64,000 nt of DNA from Halopseudomonas salegens (GTDB taxonomy: Bacteria > Pseudomonadota > Gammaproteobacteria > Pseudomonadales > Pseudomonadaceae): assembly GCF_900105655.1 (NCBI RefSeq), contig NZ_LT629787.1:3162001-3226000 (forward strand), written 5' to 3'. The notes below the pieces were generated by a model that was not told the DNA's origin, ran no database searches, and saw only the letters and a program-made list of their open reading frames with translations. Shown piece by piece: positions 45,883-54,943 of the stretch. The position numbers and the translations under genes were made by a program. Within the stretch, counting starts at the first letter, position 1. Each line of letters begins with the position of its first letter.

Positions 45883-46092
45883 TCAGATGGCTACGATGTT
45901 TTCTGCTTGCGGGCCTTTCTGGCCTTGAGTCAGACGGAACTCAACTTGCTGGCCTTCAGCCAGAGTCTTGAAACCGTTGCCCATAATGGCGCTGAAGTGA
46001 GCGAACACATCAGGACCTGAAGCTTGTTGAATGAAGCCAAAGCCTTTAGCTTCGTTGAACCACTTGACGGTACCAGTAACTGTATCGGACAT
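45883..46092 (-). CDS. Cold-shock domain protein (CspA family)
   Basis: A 69-residue single cold-shock domain that binds RNA/ssDNA and acts as RNA chaperone or antiterminator. RNP1 is KGFGFI and RNP2 is VFAHF; length is standard. CAGGA lies 8 nt before the start. A gene-free leader region of some 250 bp upstream leaves room for the long 5' untranslated region often found on csp genes. Which csp paralogue this is cannot be told. Confidence 0.93.
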   Translation of the reverse strand: MSDTVTGTVKWFNEAKGFGFIQQASGPDVFAHFSAIMGNGFKTLAEGQQVEFRLTQGQKGPQAENIVAI

Positions 46093-46358
46093 AATCGTAA
46101 TTCCTGAATAAATATAATGTTGTGGCCATTGCTGACCGGTAATGCCTAAGAGTGGAGACTGTAACTTAGAAACTTCAGGACGATTTGTATGCGAACGATA
46201 CTAACGAAGTGGAGATCTGAACTAAAGACTAACTTTAAGCTGATGACCACCATACAGGGCTTTGCCGGATTAGCAAGGTTTATTTTCCGTGCTCGACCTG
46301 CAGCCCCGATGATGTCAATTCCCTGCCCGTTGCTTGAAGGCTGGGCCATACCCCCCAT

Positions 46359-47306
46359 TCAAGGCTCTGCCTTCTCACGCAAGGCCTGCAAGCGCTCCTC
46401 GCCGGCATCGGCACGCTCGATAAAGGCTGCAACCGTGCTTGTCTGGTTGTGGCGCAGGCCAGGCGGATAGGGTGCATCCATATAGACCTTGTTCGCCAGC
46501 TTGCCGGTCGTCTCATAATTGATGGCCAGCAGCATGCCGGTGACAATCAGGTAGAGCCCGGCGGTAATGCCGGCCATGCGCTTCGACAGCCGCGGGCTGA
46601 GCGTCACCAGATGAAAGTAGATTGCCAGCGCCAACGGAGCCAGCAGGAACAGATCACTGTGGCGATCCAGTGCCGCCCATGACAGCCAATAGGCGAGTAC
46701 TCCGGACACCTTGAACCACAGAGTGGAAAAAAGTATGCCCAAGCTGATGATGAACAGGTGACGGCCGAAACGGGCACTGCCCGCAAACAATCGGTTGATC
46801 AACGCCCAGAGAGCAGCCCACATTACGGTCAGCAGCAATAACAGAAAGGTGCCACTGAGCAGGCTGAACAACTCGGTACTGCTATCGCCATCCAGCCATT
46901 CATTGCCGAAGGCGGCGACGGCGGCGATGATCACGCCGAGGAGGGCTGGCATCCAGCCTTCCCAGCCATGCCTGGTAGTGTCAGGCAACTCGTCGGCAAC
47001 CGGGTGGTCGGCGCTGCGCACCCGCAAGCGAGTGTGCCCCAGGCGGACGTGGGTGTGGCCTTGCATGTCGACCTGATCCGCGGCGCGTTTGTTGACAATG
47101 ATGCCGTTGCGGGTGTCATCACAGCGCAGCACCAATTGTCCCTCATGATCCTCGAGTACCGCATGCTGCGGAGCGACATGAGGGTCATCCAGGATCAGAT
47201 CACTGGTATAGGCGCGTCCGATGCGCACCGGGAGCTGCTGGAAGCGCTGGCGACGCAGCACCGAACCATTGCGCGCCAGGACTTCGATAAAAATGGGCGA
47301 TTTCAT
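46359..47306 (-). CDS. FHA-domain membrane protein
   Basis: A 315-residue protein. The N-terminal FHA domain (about 5-98) contains G30-R31, H48 and N67-G68. The phosphothreonine-contacting Ser of the canonical SxxH is Ala (A45-P-Q-H48). Six predicted helices (about 115-270) follow, with a polar C-terminal tail. It overlaps the upstream serine protease gene as ATGA. FHA domains bind phosphopeptides; the altered site makes the ligand uncertain. A link with the protease is inferred from coupling. Confidence 0.82.
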   Translation of the reverse strand: MKSPIFIEVLARNGSVLRRQRFQQLPVRIGRAYTSDLILDDPHVAPQHAVLEDHEGQLVLRCDDTRNGIIVNKRAADQVDMQGHTHVRLGHTRLRVRSADHPVADELPDTTRHGWEGWMPALLGVIIAAVAAFGNEWLDGDSSTELFSLLSGTFLLLLLTVMWAALWALINRLFAGSARFGRHLFIISLGILFSTLWFKVSGVLAYWLSWAALDRHSDLFLLAPLALAIYFHLVTLSPRLSKRMAGITAGLYLIVTGMLLAINYETTGKLANKVYMDAPYPPGLRHNQTSTVAAFIERADAGEERLQALREKAEP

Positions 47307-48637
47307 GGCTGGCCCTCCAGCGGAGTGTCAATGACATTGTCATCGGTGGCTACCTGCATGCTGCTCAGAAAGGCATCAGCCAGTCGCAAACCGTTCTCCC
47401 AGGAGACCCCGCGCATACTCATCTTGCTGAGCAGAGCACTGTCCGGGTCATCGGTAGTCACGCTGAGCACGTCCAGCATGTAGAGCCCGTCCAGCTTGTT
47501 GTAGGCGCTGAAACAGAGCACGGCACGCAGTGCCAAACCATTGCTCTCAATGAAGTCCTCGGTACATTCAGGCCCGCTGACCAGCGTATTGGAGGACGAC
47601 CGGTAGACCTGGCCGGAAAAATGGTGTCTGGCCGTGCGGGCAAAACGCCAACGATCCAGCCCATTGCGTTGCAGTAGAGAATGGTTGATGGCGACGTGTC
47701 CGGTTCGCAACTCGTCGGATACGAAGACACTGGACTCCATGGCGCACTGAATTCGGCCGCTCGAGTAACCATTGCGCGGACGGGTATTGGCACTGCCCCA
47801 GCAGCGCAGCTGCTCCGATTCACGGACCGGAACCCGATAGTCACCCAGTTGCTTCAGAGCCAGCGGTGTTTCCAGCAAGCGGTCAAGCATAACCCCCTGA
47901 TGCTCCAGCAACTGGGCGGAGATCAAGGGAGTGAAATCGTCGGGCGGCTCTTCGCCGATGCTGTCGAGCAGTGCCTGCAGATAAGGGACCGGCACCAGAA
48001 AACTGACCAGCTCTCCGTCCCGTCGATGCGCCACGTTGACCCCGGCAATACGGCCGGATGCGGTGATGCTCGGGCCACCACTCATGCCCGGGTTGAGCGC
48101 CCCACTGAACAACAGCAAATCCGAGAAATCCCGCTGGATAACCCCGTTGTAGGTACCCTCGGAGATGGTAAAACCCAGATCCAGAGGATTGCCCAGCGCA
48201 TACAGGTATTCGCCCTGGATCAATTGTGCAGTTTGGTCCGGCAACTGGAAAAAACCGCTTCCGTGCCGGTCGATGCGCACCACAGCCAGGTCACGCAACA
48301 CATCCACCGCCAGCAACTGCAGGTTGCCGCGTCGACCGTGGGTATCCAGGTATTCGCCGGTATAGACCTCCGGCTCAAGCGCAATCTGGGATACGACATG
48401 GTAGTTGGTGACCACCAGATCGGTATTGCCCAACAGGAAGCCGGAGCCCACCGAGGACTGGCTGCGACCATTTTTTACCAGAACCCGGATCTGCAAAAGA
48501 TCCTTGCGCGCTTCGGCATACAGCCGCTGTGCCGTGGAAGACGGCGGACTCAGCTCCGTGCCGGGCAAGCTGGCGCTCAGCCCCGTGGCAATCACAGCCA
48601 GGCAACAAGCCAGGCTGATACATACAAGTGATTTCAT
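47303..48637 (-). CDS. Exported trypsin-like serine protease (S1C-like, no PDZ)
   Basis: A 444-residue protease with a signal peptide (about 1-23). The catalytic triad is H80 (TNYHVV), D116 (VLRDLAVV) and S186 (NPGMSGGPS). Unlike DegP/HtrA there is no PDZ domain; the C-terminal 220 residues have four or more Cys and no recognised fold. The start at 48637 follows GGGAG by 4 nt, and that site is held in a hairpin. It is translationally coupled to the FHA protein. Confidence 0.85.
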   Translation of the reverse strand: MKSLVCISLACCLAVIATGLSASLPGTELSPPSSTAQRLYAEARKDLLQIRVLVKNGRSQSSVGSGFLLGNTDLVVTNYHVVSQIALEPEVYTGEYLDTHGRRGNLQLLAVDVLRDLAVVRIDRHGSGFFQLPDQTAQLIQGEYLYALGNPLDLGFTISEGTYNGVIQRDFSDLLLFSGALNPGMSGGPSITASGRIAGVNVAHRRDGELVSFLVPVPYLQALLDSIGEEPPDDFTPLISAQLLEHQGVMLDRLLETPLALKQLGDYRVPVRESEQLRCWGSANTRPRNGYSSGRIQCAMESSVFVSDELRTGHVAINHSLLQRNGLDRWRFARTARHHFSGQVYRSSSNTLVSGPECTEDFIESNGLALRAVLCFSAYNKLDGLYMLDVLSVTTDDPDSALLSKMSMRGVSWENGLRLADAFLSSMQVATDDNVIDTPLEGQP

Positions 48638-48641
48638 ACCG

Positions 48642-48667
48642 CTCCCTGGAAATATCTGACCAGGGAG
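48642..48667 (-). promoter_or_regulatory. Hairpin masking the protease ribosome-binding site
   Basis: On the minus strand CTCCCTGG and CCAGGGAG pair perfectly over 8 bp around a 10-nt loop. The 3' arm contains the Shine-Dalgarno GGGAG, 4 nt before the ATG, so folding would block initiation. Confidence 0.6.
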
Positions 48668-48880
48668 TGAGCCCCTGTGTGCCAGTATCACTGATCGTCT
48701 CGCGCGCCACTGGCAAGTTGCCAACACCCGCCCAAAAGAACGCTGCGCAAGGGGGATGGCAAGGTGACGCTGTCCGTGCGGGCCGCATTGTAGCGTCGGG
48801 TTTTACCTGTAGTCCACCACTGGGCGGAAAGTGCCGACAGGACGAGATTGTCGGCTTGACTACTGTGCCGGATGAATTAC

Positions 48881-48898
48881 CTTTACGTAAACGTAAAG
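48881..48898. promoter_or_regulatory. Perfect 18-bp palindrome upstream of liuR (LiuR operator)
   Basis: CTTTACGTAAACGTAAAG is a perfect palindrome 16 nt before the liuR start. LiuR-type MerR regulators bind sites of this TTTACGT.. ACGTAAA pattern in other proteobacteria (recalled knowledge). Confidence 0.8.
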
Positions 48899-48914
48899 CA
48901 ATCGAGCCCCTGCC

Positions 48915-49337
48915 ATGCCGCGCACCTACAGCATCAGCGAACTGTCCCGCGAACTCGACGTCACCCCGCGGGCGATCCGCTTCTATGAAGAGCAGGGCAT
49001 GTTGCACCCCCAACGACGCGGGCAGGAGCGTATCTACGCCCCGCGTGACCGGGTCGCCCTGACCCTGATCCTGCGCGGCAAGCGGCTGGGCTTCTCACTG
49101 GCCGAATGTCGCGAGCTGATCGAGCTCTACGACCCCAGCGAAGGCAACCGCACGCAATTGCACAGCTTTCTGGCCAAGATCCAGGCCCGCCGGGCGCAAC
49201 TTGAACAACAGTTGCTGGATATCCAGGCCATGCAGATCGAGCTGGATACCGCCGAGGAGCGCTGCCACAGCGCCCTGGCTGACACCGCACAGAACAACCA
49301 CAACAAGAACGCGCATGGAGTACCCGAAGATGGCTGA
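48915..49337 (+). CDS. liuR: MerR-family regulator of leucine degradation
   Basis: A 140-residue MerR regulator. The winged helix is at 1-70 ([20 protein letters not shown]), followed by a coiled-coil dimerisation helix ([15 protein letters not shown]). It heads the liu operon, as in pseudomonads, and its last 8 bases overlap liuA. It probably responds to a pathway CoA ester or amino acid. The palindrome just upstream is its likely site. Confidence 0.92.
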   Translation: MPRTYSISELSRELDVTPRAIRFYEEQGMLHPQRRGQERIYAPRDRVALTLILRGKRLGFSLAECRELIELYDPSEGNRTQLHSFLAKIQARRAQLEQQLLDIQAMQIELDTAEERCHSALADTAQNNHNKNAHGVPEDG

Positions 49338-50514
49338 GTTACCCGGCTTGAATTTCTTCCTTGGCCAGGATGTGGATATGTTGCGTGACGCGGTGGCCGC
49401 CTTTGCCGCCGCTGAAATTGCCCCGCGCGCCCAGGCCGCAGACCGTGACGATCAGTTTCCGCCGGACCTGTGGCGCAAGTTCGGTGACATGGGCCTGCTC
49501 GGCCTGACCGTACCGGAGAGCTATGGTGGCTCTGGCATGGGCTACCTGGCGCATATGGTGGCGATGGAAGAAATATCCCGGGCTGCTGGCGGCATTGGCC
49601 TGTCCTACGCGGCGCATTCCAATCTCTGCGTCAACCAGATCAACCGCAATGGCAGCGAAGACCAGAAGCGCCGTTTCCTGCCGAAGCTGATCAGTGGCGA
49701 GCATATTGGCGCGCTGGCCATGAGCGAGCCGGAAGCGGGCTCCGATGTGGTCGGCATGCGCCTGCGCGCCGAGCGCCAGGGTGACCACTACCTGCTCAAC
49801 GGCACCAAGATGTGGATTACCAACGGGCCGGACTGCAACATCGTGGTGGTCTATGCCAAGACCGATCCGCAGGCCGGGGCACGGGGTATGACGGCCTTTA
49901 TTCTCGACACCGACAGCCCCGGCTTCAGCGTTGCCCAGCGGTTGGACAAACTGGGTATGCGCGGTTCACCGACCGGCGAACTGGTATTCGACAATGTACG
50001 CGTGCCGGCGGACCAGGTGCTCGGCGGTGAAGGTGAGGGCGCCCGGGTGCTGATGAGCGGGCTGGATTACGAGCGCGCAGTCCTCAGTGGCGGCCCGCTG
50101 GGCCTTATGCAGGCAGCCATGGATATCGTGCTGCCCTATGTGCACGAACGCAAACAGTTCGGCCAGAGCATCGGCGAGTTCCAGTTGATCCAGGGCAAGC
50201 TGGCGGATATGTACACCACCCTGCAGGCCTGCCGGGCCTATCTCTATGCGGTTGGCCGACAGCTGGATGCTTCCGGTGAGCAACACCTGCGGCAGGTGCG
50301 CAAGGACTGTGCCGGGGTGATTCTGTATACCGCCGAAAAAGCCACCTGGCTGACCGGCGAGGCAATCCAGATTCTTGGTGGCAATGGCTATATCAATGAC
50401 TATCCCACCGGCCGCCTGTGGCGCGATGCCAAGCTGTATGAAATCGGCGCCGGCACCAGCGAGATCCGCCGCATGCTGATCGGCCGTGAACTCTTCGACG
50501 AAACCCGCCCGTGA
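49330..50514 (+). CDS. liuA: Isovaleryl-CoA dehydrogenase
   Basis: A 394-residue FAD enzyme converting isovaleryl-CoA to 3-methylcrotonyl-CoA, passing electrons to ETF. The catalytic Glu is E248 in [16 protein letters not shown], the position specific to isovaleryl-CoA dehydrogenases. [11 protein letters not shown] and [16 protein letters not shown] are acyl-CoA dehydrogenase signatures. The start at 49330 follows GGAG by 9 nt and lies within the end of liuR, so translation is coupled; an ATG 15 nt earlier has no such site. Confidence 0.95.
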   Translation: MAELPGLNFFLGQDVDMLRDAVAAFAAAEIAPRAQAADRDDQFPPDLWRKFGDMGLLGLTVPESYGGSGMGYLAHMVAMEEISRAAGGIGLSYAAHSNLCVNQINRNGSEDQKRRFLPKLISGEHIGALAMSEPEAGSDVVGMRLRAERQGDHYLLNGTKMWITNGPDCNIVVVYAKTDPQAGARGMTAFILDTDSPGFSVAQRLDKLGMRGSPTGELVFDNVRVPADQVLGGEGEGARVLMSGLDYERAVLSGGPLGLMQAAMDIVLPYVHERKQFGQSIGEFQLIQGKLADMYTTLQACRAYLYAVGRQLDASGEQHLRQVRKDCAGVILYTAEKATWLTGEAIQILGGNGYINDYPTGRLWRDAKLYEIGAGTSEIRRMLIGRELFDETRP

Positions 50515-50533
50515 GTGGCGAAAGGGAGCAGCC

Positions 50534-52141
50534 ATGAGTTATCTGGTCAGTAGCCTTGACCCGCGGAGCGCCGAATTCCAGCGCAATGCCGACGCCATCC
50601 AGACCCAGGTCGAGCAATGGCGCGCGCTGGTGCAAGAGATTGCCCGGGGGGGAGGCAAGCAGGCGCAGGCACGGCATCAGGCCAAGGGCAAGTTGCTGCC
50701 CCGCGAACGCATCCAGCAGTTGCTCGACCCCGGCTCGCCTTTTCTGGAAATGGGTCAGTTGGCAGCCTGGCAGGTGTATGACGAAGCCGTCCCCGCCGCT
50801 GGGCTGATTGCCGGCGTCGGCCGGGTCCAGGGCGTCGAATGCATGATCGTGGCCAACGATGCCACGGTGAAGGGCGGCAGCTATTACCCACTGACGGTAA
50901 AAAAGCACCTGCGAGCGCAGCAGATTGCTTTGGAAAACCGCCTGCCCTGCATCTATCTGGTCGACTCCGGCGGCGCCAACCTGCCACGCCAGGACGAGGT
51001 GTTCCCCGACCGCGAGCATTTCGGCCGCATCTTCTTCAACCAGGCCAACCTCAGTGCCGCCGGTATTCCGCAAATTGCCGTGGTCATGGGCTCCTGCACC
51101 GCCGGCGGTGCCTATGTGCCGGCAATGAGCGATGAAACCATCATGGTGGCCGAGCAGGCAACCATTTTCCTTGCCGGCCCGCCGCTGGTGCGTGCCGCCA
51201 CCGGCGAAGTGGTCAGCGCACAAGAGCTGGGTGGTGCCGAGCTGCATTGCCAGACCTCGGGTGTCGCCGATCACTTTGCCGCCGATGACCACGAAGCCCT
51301 GGCCATGGCCCGACGCTGCGTGGCCAACCTGAACTGGCGCAAACAGGGCCAGCTGGCGTGCCAGCCACCCAGACCACCCCGTTACGCCGCCGAGGAGCTG
51401 TACGGCATCATTCCCGCCGACAGCAAGCAACCCTATGACGTGCGCGAAGTGATTGCCCGACTGGTCGATGACAGCCAGTTCGATGAATTCAAGGCGCGCT
51501 TTGGCAGCACCCTGGTCTGCGGTTTTGCCCACCTGCATGGCTATCCGGTGGCCATTCTGGCCAATAACGGTGTGCTGTTCAGTGAATCGGCGCAAAAGGG
51601 CGCACACTTTGTCGAGCTGGCCTGCCAGCGCGGCATACCGCTGCTGTTCCTGCAGAACATCACCGGCTTTATGGTCGGCAAAAAAGCCGAAGAGGGCGGT
51701 ATTGCCAAGCATGGCGCCAAGCTGGTGACCGCCGTGGCCTGCGCCCGGGTACCCAAGTTCACCGTGATCATCGGCGGCAGCTTTGGTGCCGGCAACTACG
51801 GCATGTGCGGCCGCGCCTATGACCCGCGCTGGCTGTGGATGTGGCCCAATGCGCGGATTGGCGTGATGGGCGCGCAACAGGCCGCCGACGTGCTGGTACA
51901 GGTCAAACGCGAACAGGCCGAACGCAGCGGGCAAGACTACAGCGATGAACAGGCCGAGGCCCTGAAAGCCCCCATTGTCGAACAGTATGAGCGCCAGGCG
52001 GCGGCAAGCTATTCCAGTGCACGGCTGTGGGATGACGGCATTATCGACCCTGCCGACACCCGCCAGACCCTGGCACTGGCCCTGTCGGCCGCGCTCAATG
52101 CGCCGATAGAAAGCACCCGCTTCGGCATTTTCCGCATGTAG
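50534..52141 (+). CDS. liuB: Methylcrotonyl-CoA carboxylase, carboxyltransferase (beta) subunit
   Basis: A 535-residue subunit that transfers CO2 from biotin to 3-methylcrotonyl-CoA. Carboxyltransferase motifs include [52 protein letters not shown] and [19 protein letters not shown]. The start has AAAGGGAG 6 nt upstream, 19 bp after liuA. It works with liuD. Confidence 0.95.
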   Translation: MSYLVSSLDPRSAEFQRNADAIQTQVEQWRALVQEIARGGGKQAQARHQAKGKLLPRERIQQLLDPGSPFLEMGQLAAWQVYDEAVPAAGLIAGVGRVQGVECMIVANDATVKGGSYYPLTVKKHLRAQQIALENRLPCIYLVDSGGANLPRQDEVFPDREHFGRIFFNQANLSAAGIPQIAVVMGSCTAGGAYVPAMSDETIMVAEQATIFLAGPPLVRAATGEVVSAQELGGAELHCQTSGVADHFAADDHEALAMARRCVANLNWRKQGQLACQPPRPPRYAAEELYGIIPADSKQPYDVREVIARLVDDSQFDEFKARFGSTLVCGFAHLHGYPVAILANNGVLFSESAQKGAHFVELACQRGIPLLFLQNITGFMVGKKAEEGGIAKHGAKLVTAVACARVPKFTVIIGGSFGAGNYGMCGRAYDPRWLWMWPNARIGVMGAQQAADVLVQVKREQAERSGQDYSDEQAEALKAPIVEQYERQAAASYSSARLWDDGIIDPADTRQTLALALSAALNAPIESTRFGIFRM

Positions 52142-52189
52142 GCCTTTTCCACATGAAGCCTGCGCGCAACCCAATCGAAGAGACTTCGC

Positions 52190-53008
52190 ATGAGCACTTT
52201 CAGCACCCTGCAACTGGACGTCAGCCCGACCGGCATCGCCACCCTGTGGCTGAACCGTCCGGAGAAAAACAACGCCTTCAATGCCGCCATGATCAGCGAA
52301 TTGCTGCAGGCACTGGATGCGATCAAGGAACACAAGGACCTGCGCTTCATGCTGTTGCGCGGGCACGGCAAGCACTTTTCCGCGGGCGCGGATCTGGCAT
52401 GGATGCGTGCCGCCGCCGAGCTGGATTACAACGCCAACCTGCAGGATGCCCACGCACTGGCCGAGGTCATGGCCCGTCTTTACCAACTGCCGATCCCGAC
52501 GCTGGCCGTGGTGCAGGGTGCGGCCTATGGCGGCGCCCTGGGCCTGATCAGTTGCTGTGATCTGGCGATTGGTGCCAACGACAGCCAGTTCTGTCTCTCG
52601 GAAGTGCGTATCGGTCTGACGCCGGCGGTGATCAGTACCTTTGTGGTCAAGGCCATGGGCGAGCGTCAGGCGCGGCGGTATGCCCTGACGGCCGAGGCTT
52701 TCAGCGGTGAACAGGCGGTTGACCTGGGCTTACTGCACGCCAGCTATGCCCCGGAGCAACTGGACAGTGCGGTCAGTGACTGGTGCCGCACCCTGCTCGA
52801 CAACAGCCCAGCCGCCATGCGCGCCACCAAGTCACTGCTGCAGGAAGTCAAACACGGTGAGCTGACCCCGGCCCTGCGCCGCTATTCCGAAGCGGCGATT
52901 GCCCGCATCCGGGTCAGCCCCGAGGGGCAGGAAGGGCTGAATGCCTTTCTCGCCAAGCGCCAGCCGAGCTGGCGTGTGGCCGCCCCCCCATCCGATGCGG
53001 AGCAATAA
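52190..53008 (+). CDS. liuC: Methylglutaconyl-CoA hydratase
   Basis: A 272-residue crotonase-family enzyme that hydrates 3-methylglutaconyl-CoA to HMG-CoA. The N-terminal LNRPEKNNAFNAAMISELLQ and the active-site loop GKHFSAGADLAWM plus GAAYGGALGL (oxyanion) and LSEVRIGLTPAVIS with the catalytic Glu are visible. It lies 48 bp after liuB and 3 bp before liuD. Confidence 0.95.
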   Translation: MSTFSTLQLDVSPTGIATLWLNRPEKNNAFNAAMISELLQALDAIKEHKDLRFMLLRGHGKHFSAGADLAWMRAAAELDYNANLQDAHALAEVMARLYQLPIPTLAVVQGAAYGGALGLISCCDLAIGANDSQFCLSEVRIGLTPAVISTFVVKAMGERQARRYALTAEAFSGEQAVDLGLLHASYAPEQLDSAVSDWCRTLLDNSPAAMRATKSLLQEVKHGELTPALRRYSEAAIARIRVSPEGQEGLNAFLAKRQPSWRVAAPPSDAEQ

Positions 53009-53011
53009 ACC

Positions 53012-54943
53012 ATGCGCCAGCCCATGTTCAATACCCTGCTGATTGCCAACCGTGGTGAAATTGCCTGCCGTATTATTCGCACGGCACGCGACATGGGCAT
53101 TACCAGCGTAGCGGTGTACAGCGATACCGACCGCGACGCACCCCATGTACCTCTGGCCGACCGTGCCGTGGCACTGGGTGGCAGCCGCCCGGCCGACAGC
53201 TATCTGGATAGCGACAAATTACTCGCCGCCGCCAAGACCAGTGGTGCTCAGGCAGTGCATCCGGGCTATGGTTTTCTGGCGGAAAATGCCGACTTTGCTG
53301 CCGCCTGCGAGCAGGCCGGGCTGTGCTTTATCGGCCCGTCGGCCGCAGCGATTGCCGCCATGGGCAGCAAGTCATCGGCCAAAGCCCTGATGGCCGAGGC
53401 CGGCGTGCCGCTGGTGCCCGGTTACCACGGCGCCGCGCAGGATAACGCCAGCCTGCGCACCGCCGCCGAACAGATTGGCTACCCGCTGCTGCTCAAGGCC
53501 AGTGCCGGTGGTGGTGGCAAGGGCATGAAAGTGGTCAACGCCAGCAGCGAGCTGGACGATGCCCTGGATTCCGCCAAGCGTGAAGCCCAGAGTGCCTTTG
53601 CCGATGCGCAGCTGCTGGTAGAGAAATACCTGCAACAACCGCGGCATATCGAAGTACAGATACTTGCCGATCAGTACGGTAATTGCTGCTATCTGCATGA
53701 CCGCGACTGCTCGATCCAGCGCCGCCACCAGAAGGTGCTCGAAGAAGCGCCAGCGCCCGGCCTGAGTGATGCGTTGCGCCAGCACATGGGCCAGGCCGCC
53801 GTCCGCGCGGCACGGGCGATCGATTATGTTGGCGCCGGTACCGTGGAATTTCTGCTCGACAGCGACGGTCAGTTCTATTTCATGGAAATGAATACCCGGC
53901 TGCAGGTCGAGCACCCGGTCACCGAAGCCATTACCGGACTCGACCTGGTTGCCTGGCAAGTGCGCATTGCCGCCGGTGAGCCCTTCCCGCTGCAGCAGGC
54001 CGATATACCCTGCCGGGGTCATGCCATGGAAGTGCGCCTGTATGCGGAAGATCCGCAACAGGATTTTCTGCCCGCCAGTGGCGAGCTGCACCTGTACCAG
54101 GAACCATCTTCCGGCCCTGGCCGTCGGGTGGACAGTGGTGTGGTCGAAGGCGACAGTATTTCGCCCTGGTATGATCCCATGCTGGCCAAACTGATTGCCC
54201 ACGGCGACAACCGTGAACAGGCACGCCTGCGCTTGCTGGCCATGCTGGATGAAACCGCCGTGGGTGGCCTGAAAAGCAATCTGCTGCTGCTTAAACGCAT
54301 TCTGACCGAGCCGGCCTTTGCCGCAGCGGAGCTGGATACCGGCTTTATTCCTCGCCATAGCGAGCAGTTGCTGACGCCGCTGCCGGAGCTGGACGAGAGC
54401 TTCTGGGCGCACGCCGCCAGCGCCCTGCTCGACAGCCTGCCGCCCGACGTACGAGATGAAGACCCGAACTCTCCCTGGTCAGCGCGCAGCAGCTGGCAAA
54501 TGGGGCTGCCAGCGCAGACTGACCTGCACGTGCAACAGGGCGAGCAGCAAACACGCGCGTGCTTTACCCTCGCCGAATTACCCCCCGCCGGGCATTACTA
54601 TCGCCGTGGTGAGCGAGTCTATTTACCCTGGCAGGGCGACTGGCTGGCGGTGCACATGGTTGACCCCTTGGCCAGCCGCACGCATGCTCAGACCGTCGGC
54701 GACCTCAGCGCGCCGATGAATGCCAGTATGGTGCGTGTTCTGGTGCAAGCGGGCGATAGCGTGGTTGCCGGGCAAGCCTTGCTGGTATTGGAAGCGATGA
54801 AAATGGAACACAGCCTGCGCGCGCCAGTTGACGGCGTCGTCAGTGCGATCCTGTGCCAGGAGGGCGACTTGATCAACCAGGGGCAGACCCTGATCAGCCT
54901 GGACGAACACGCCAATGCAGCCAGCGAGCACGCCACTGATTGA
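53012..54943 (+). CDS. liuD: Methylcrotonyl-CoA carboxylase, biotin-containing (alpha) subunit
   Basis: A 643-residue protein: biotin carboxylase (about 1-450; LLIANRGEIACR, HPGYGFLAENADFA, the ATP-grasp loop KASAGGGGKGMK, FMEMNTRLQVEHPVTE), a BT linker domain, and a biotin carrier domain at the C-terminus with biotinyl Lys597 in LEAMKMEH. It forms methylcrotonyl-CoA carboxylase with liuB. The 3' end overlaps the next gene by 29 nt. Confidence 0.95.
   Translation: MRQPMFNTLLIANRGEIACRIIRTARDMGITSVAVYSDTDRDAPHVPLADRAVALGGSRPADSYLDSDKLLAAAKTSGAQAVHPGYGFLAENADFAAACEQAGLCFIGPSAAAIAAMGSKSSAKALMAEAGVPLVPGYHGAAQDNASLRTAAEQIGYPLLLKASAGGGGKGMKVVNASSELDDALDSAKREAQSAFADAQLLVEKYLQQPRHIEVQILADQYGNCCYLHDRDCSIQRRHQKVLEEAPAPGLSDALRQHMGQAAVRAARAIDYVGAGTVEFLLDSDGQFYFMEMNTRLQVEHPVTEAITGLDLVAWQVRIAAGEPFPLQQADIPCRGHAMEVRLYAEDPQQDFLPASGELHLYQEPSSGPGRRVDSGVVEGDSISPWYDPMLAKLIAHGDNREQARLRLLAMLDETAVGGLKSNLLLLKRILTEPAFAAAELDTGFIPRHSEQLLTPLPELDESFWAHAASALLDSLPPDVRDEDPNSPWSARSSWQMGLPAQTDLHVQQGEQQTRACFTLAELPPAGHYYRRGERVYLPWQGDWLAVHMVDPLASRTHAQTVGDLSAPMNASMVRVLVQAGDSVVAGQALLVLEAMKMEHSLRAPVDGVVSAILCQEGDLINQGQTLISLDEHANAASEHATD

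Noticed and set aside
46093..46358. Possible small genes on either strand between the csp and FHA genes
   Set aside because: Frames lack ribosome-binding sites and family character; the region is more likely a csp leader and an intergenic spacer.
50393..52486. Very long open frame (697 codons) antisense to liuB
   Set aside because: It mirrors the codon bias of the sense gene in GC-rich DNA, has no family resemblance or ribosome-binding site, and liuB is unambiguous.
53372..54412. 346-codon open frame antisense to liuD
   Set aside because: Shadow of the biotin carboxylase coding sequence without any recognisable domain.
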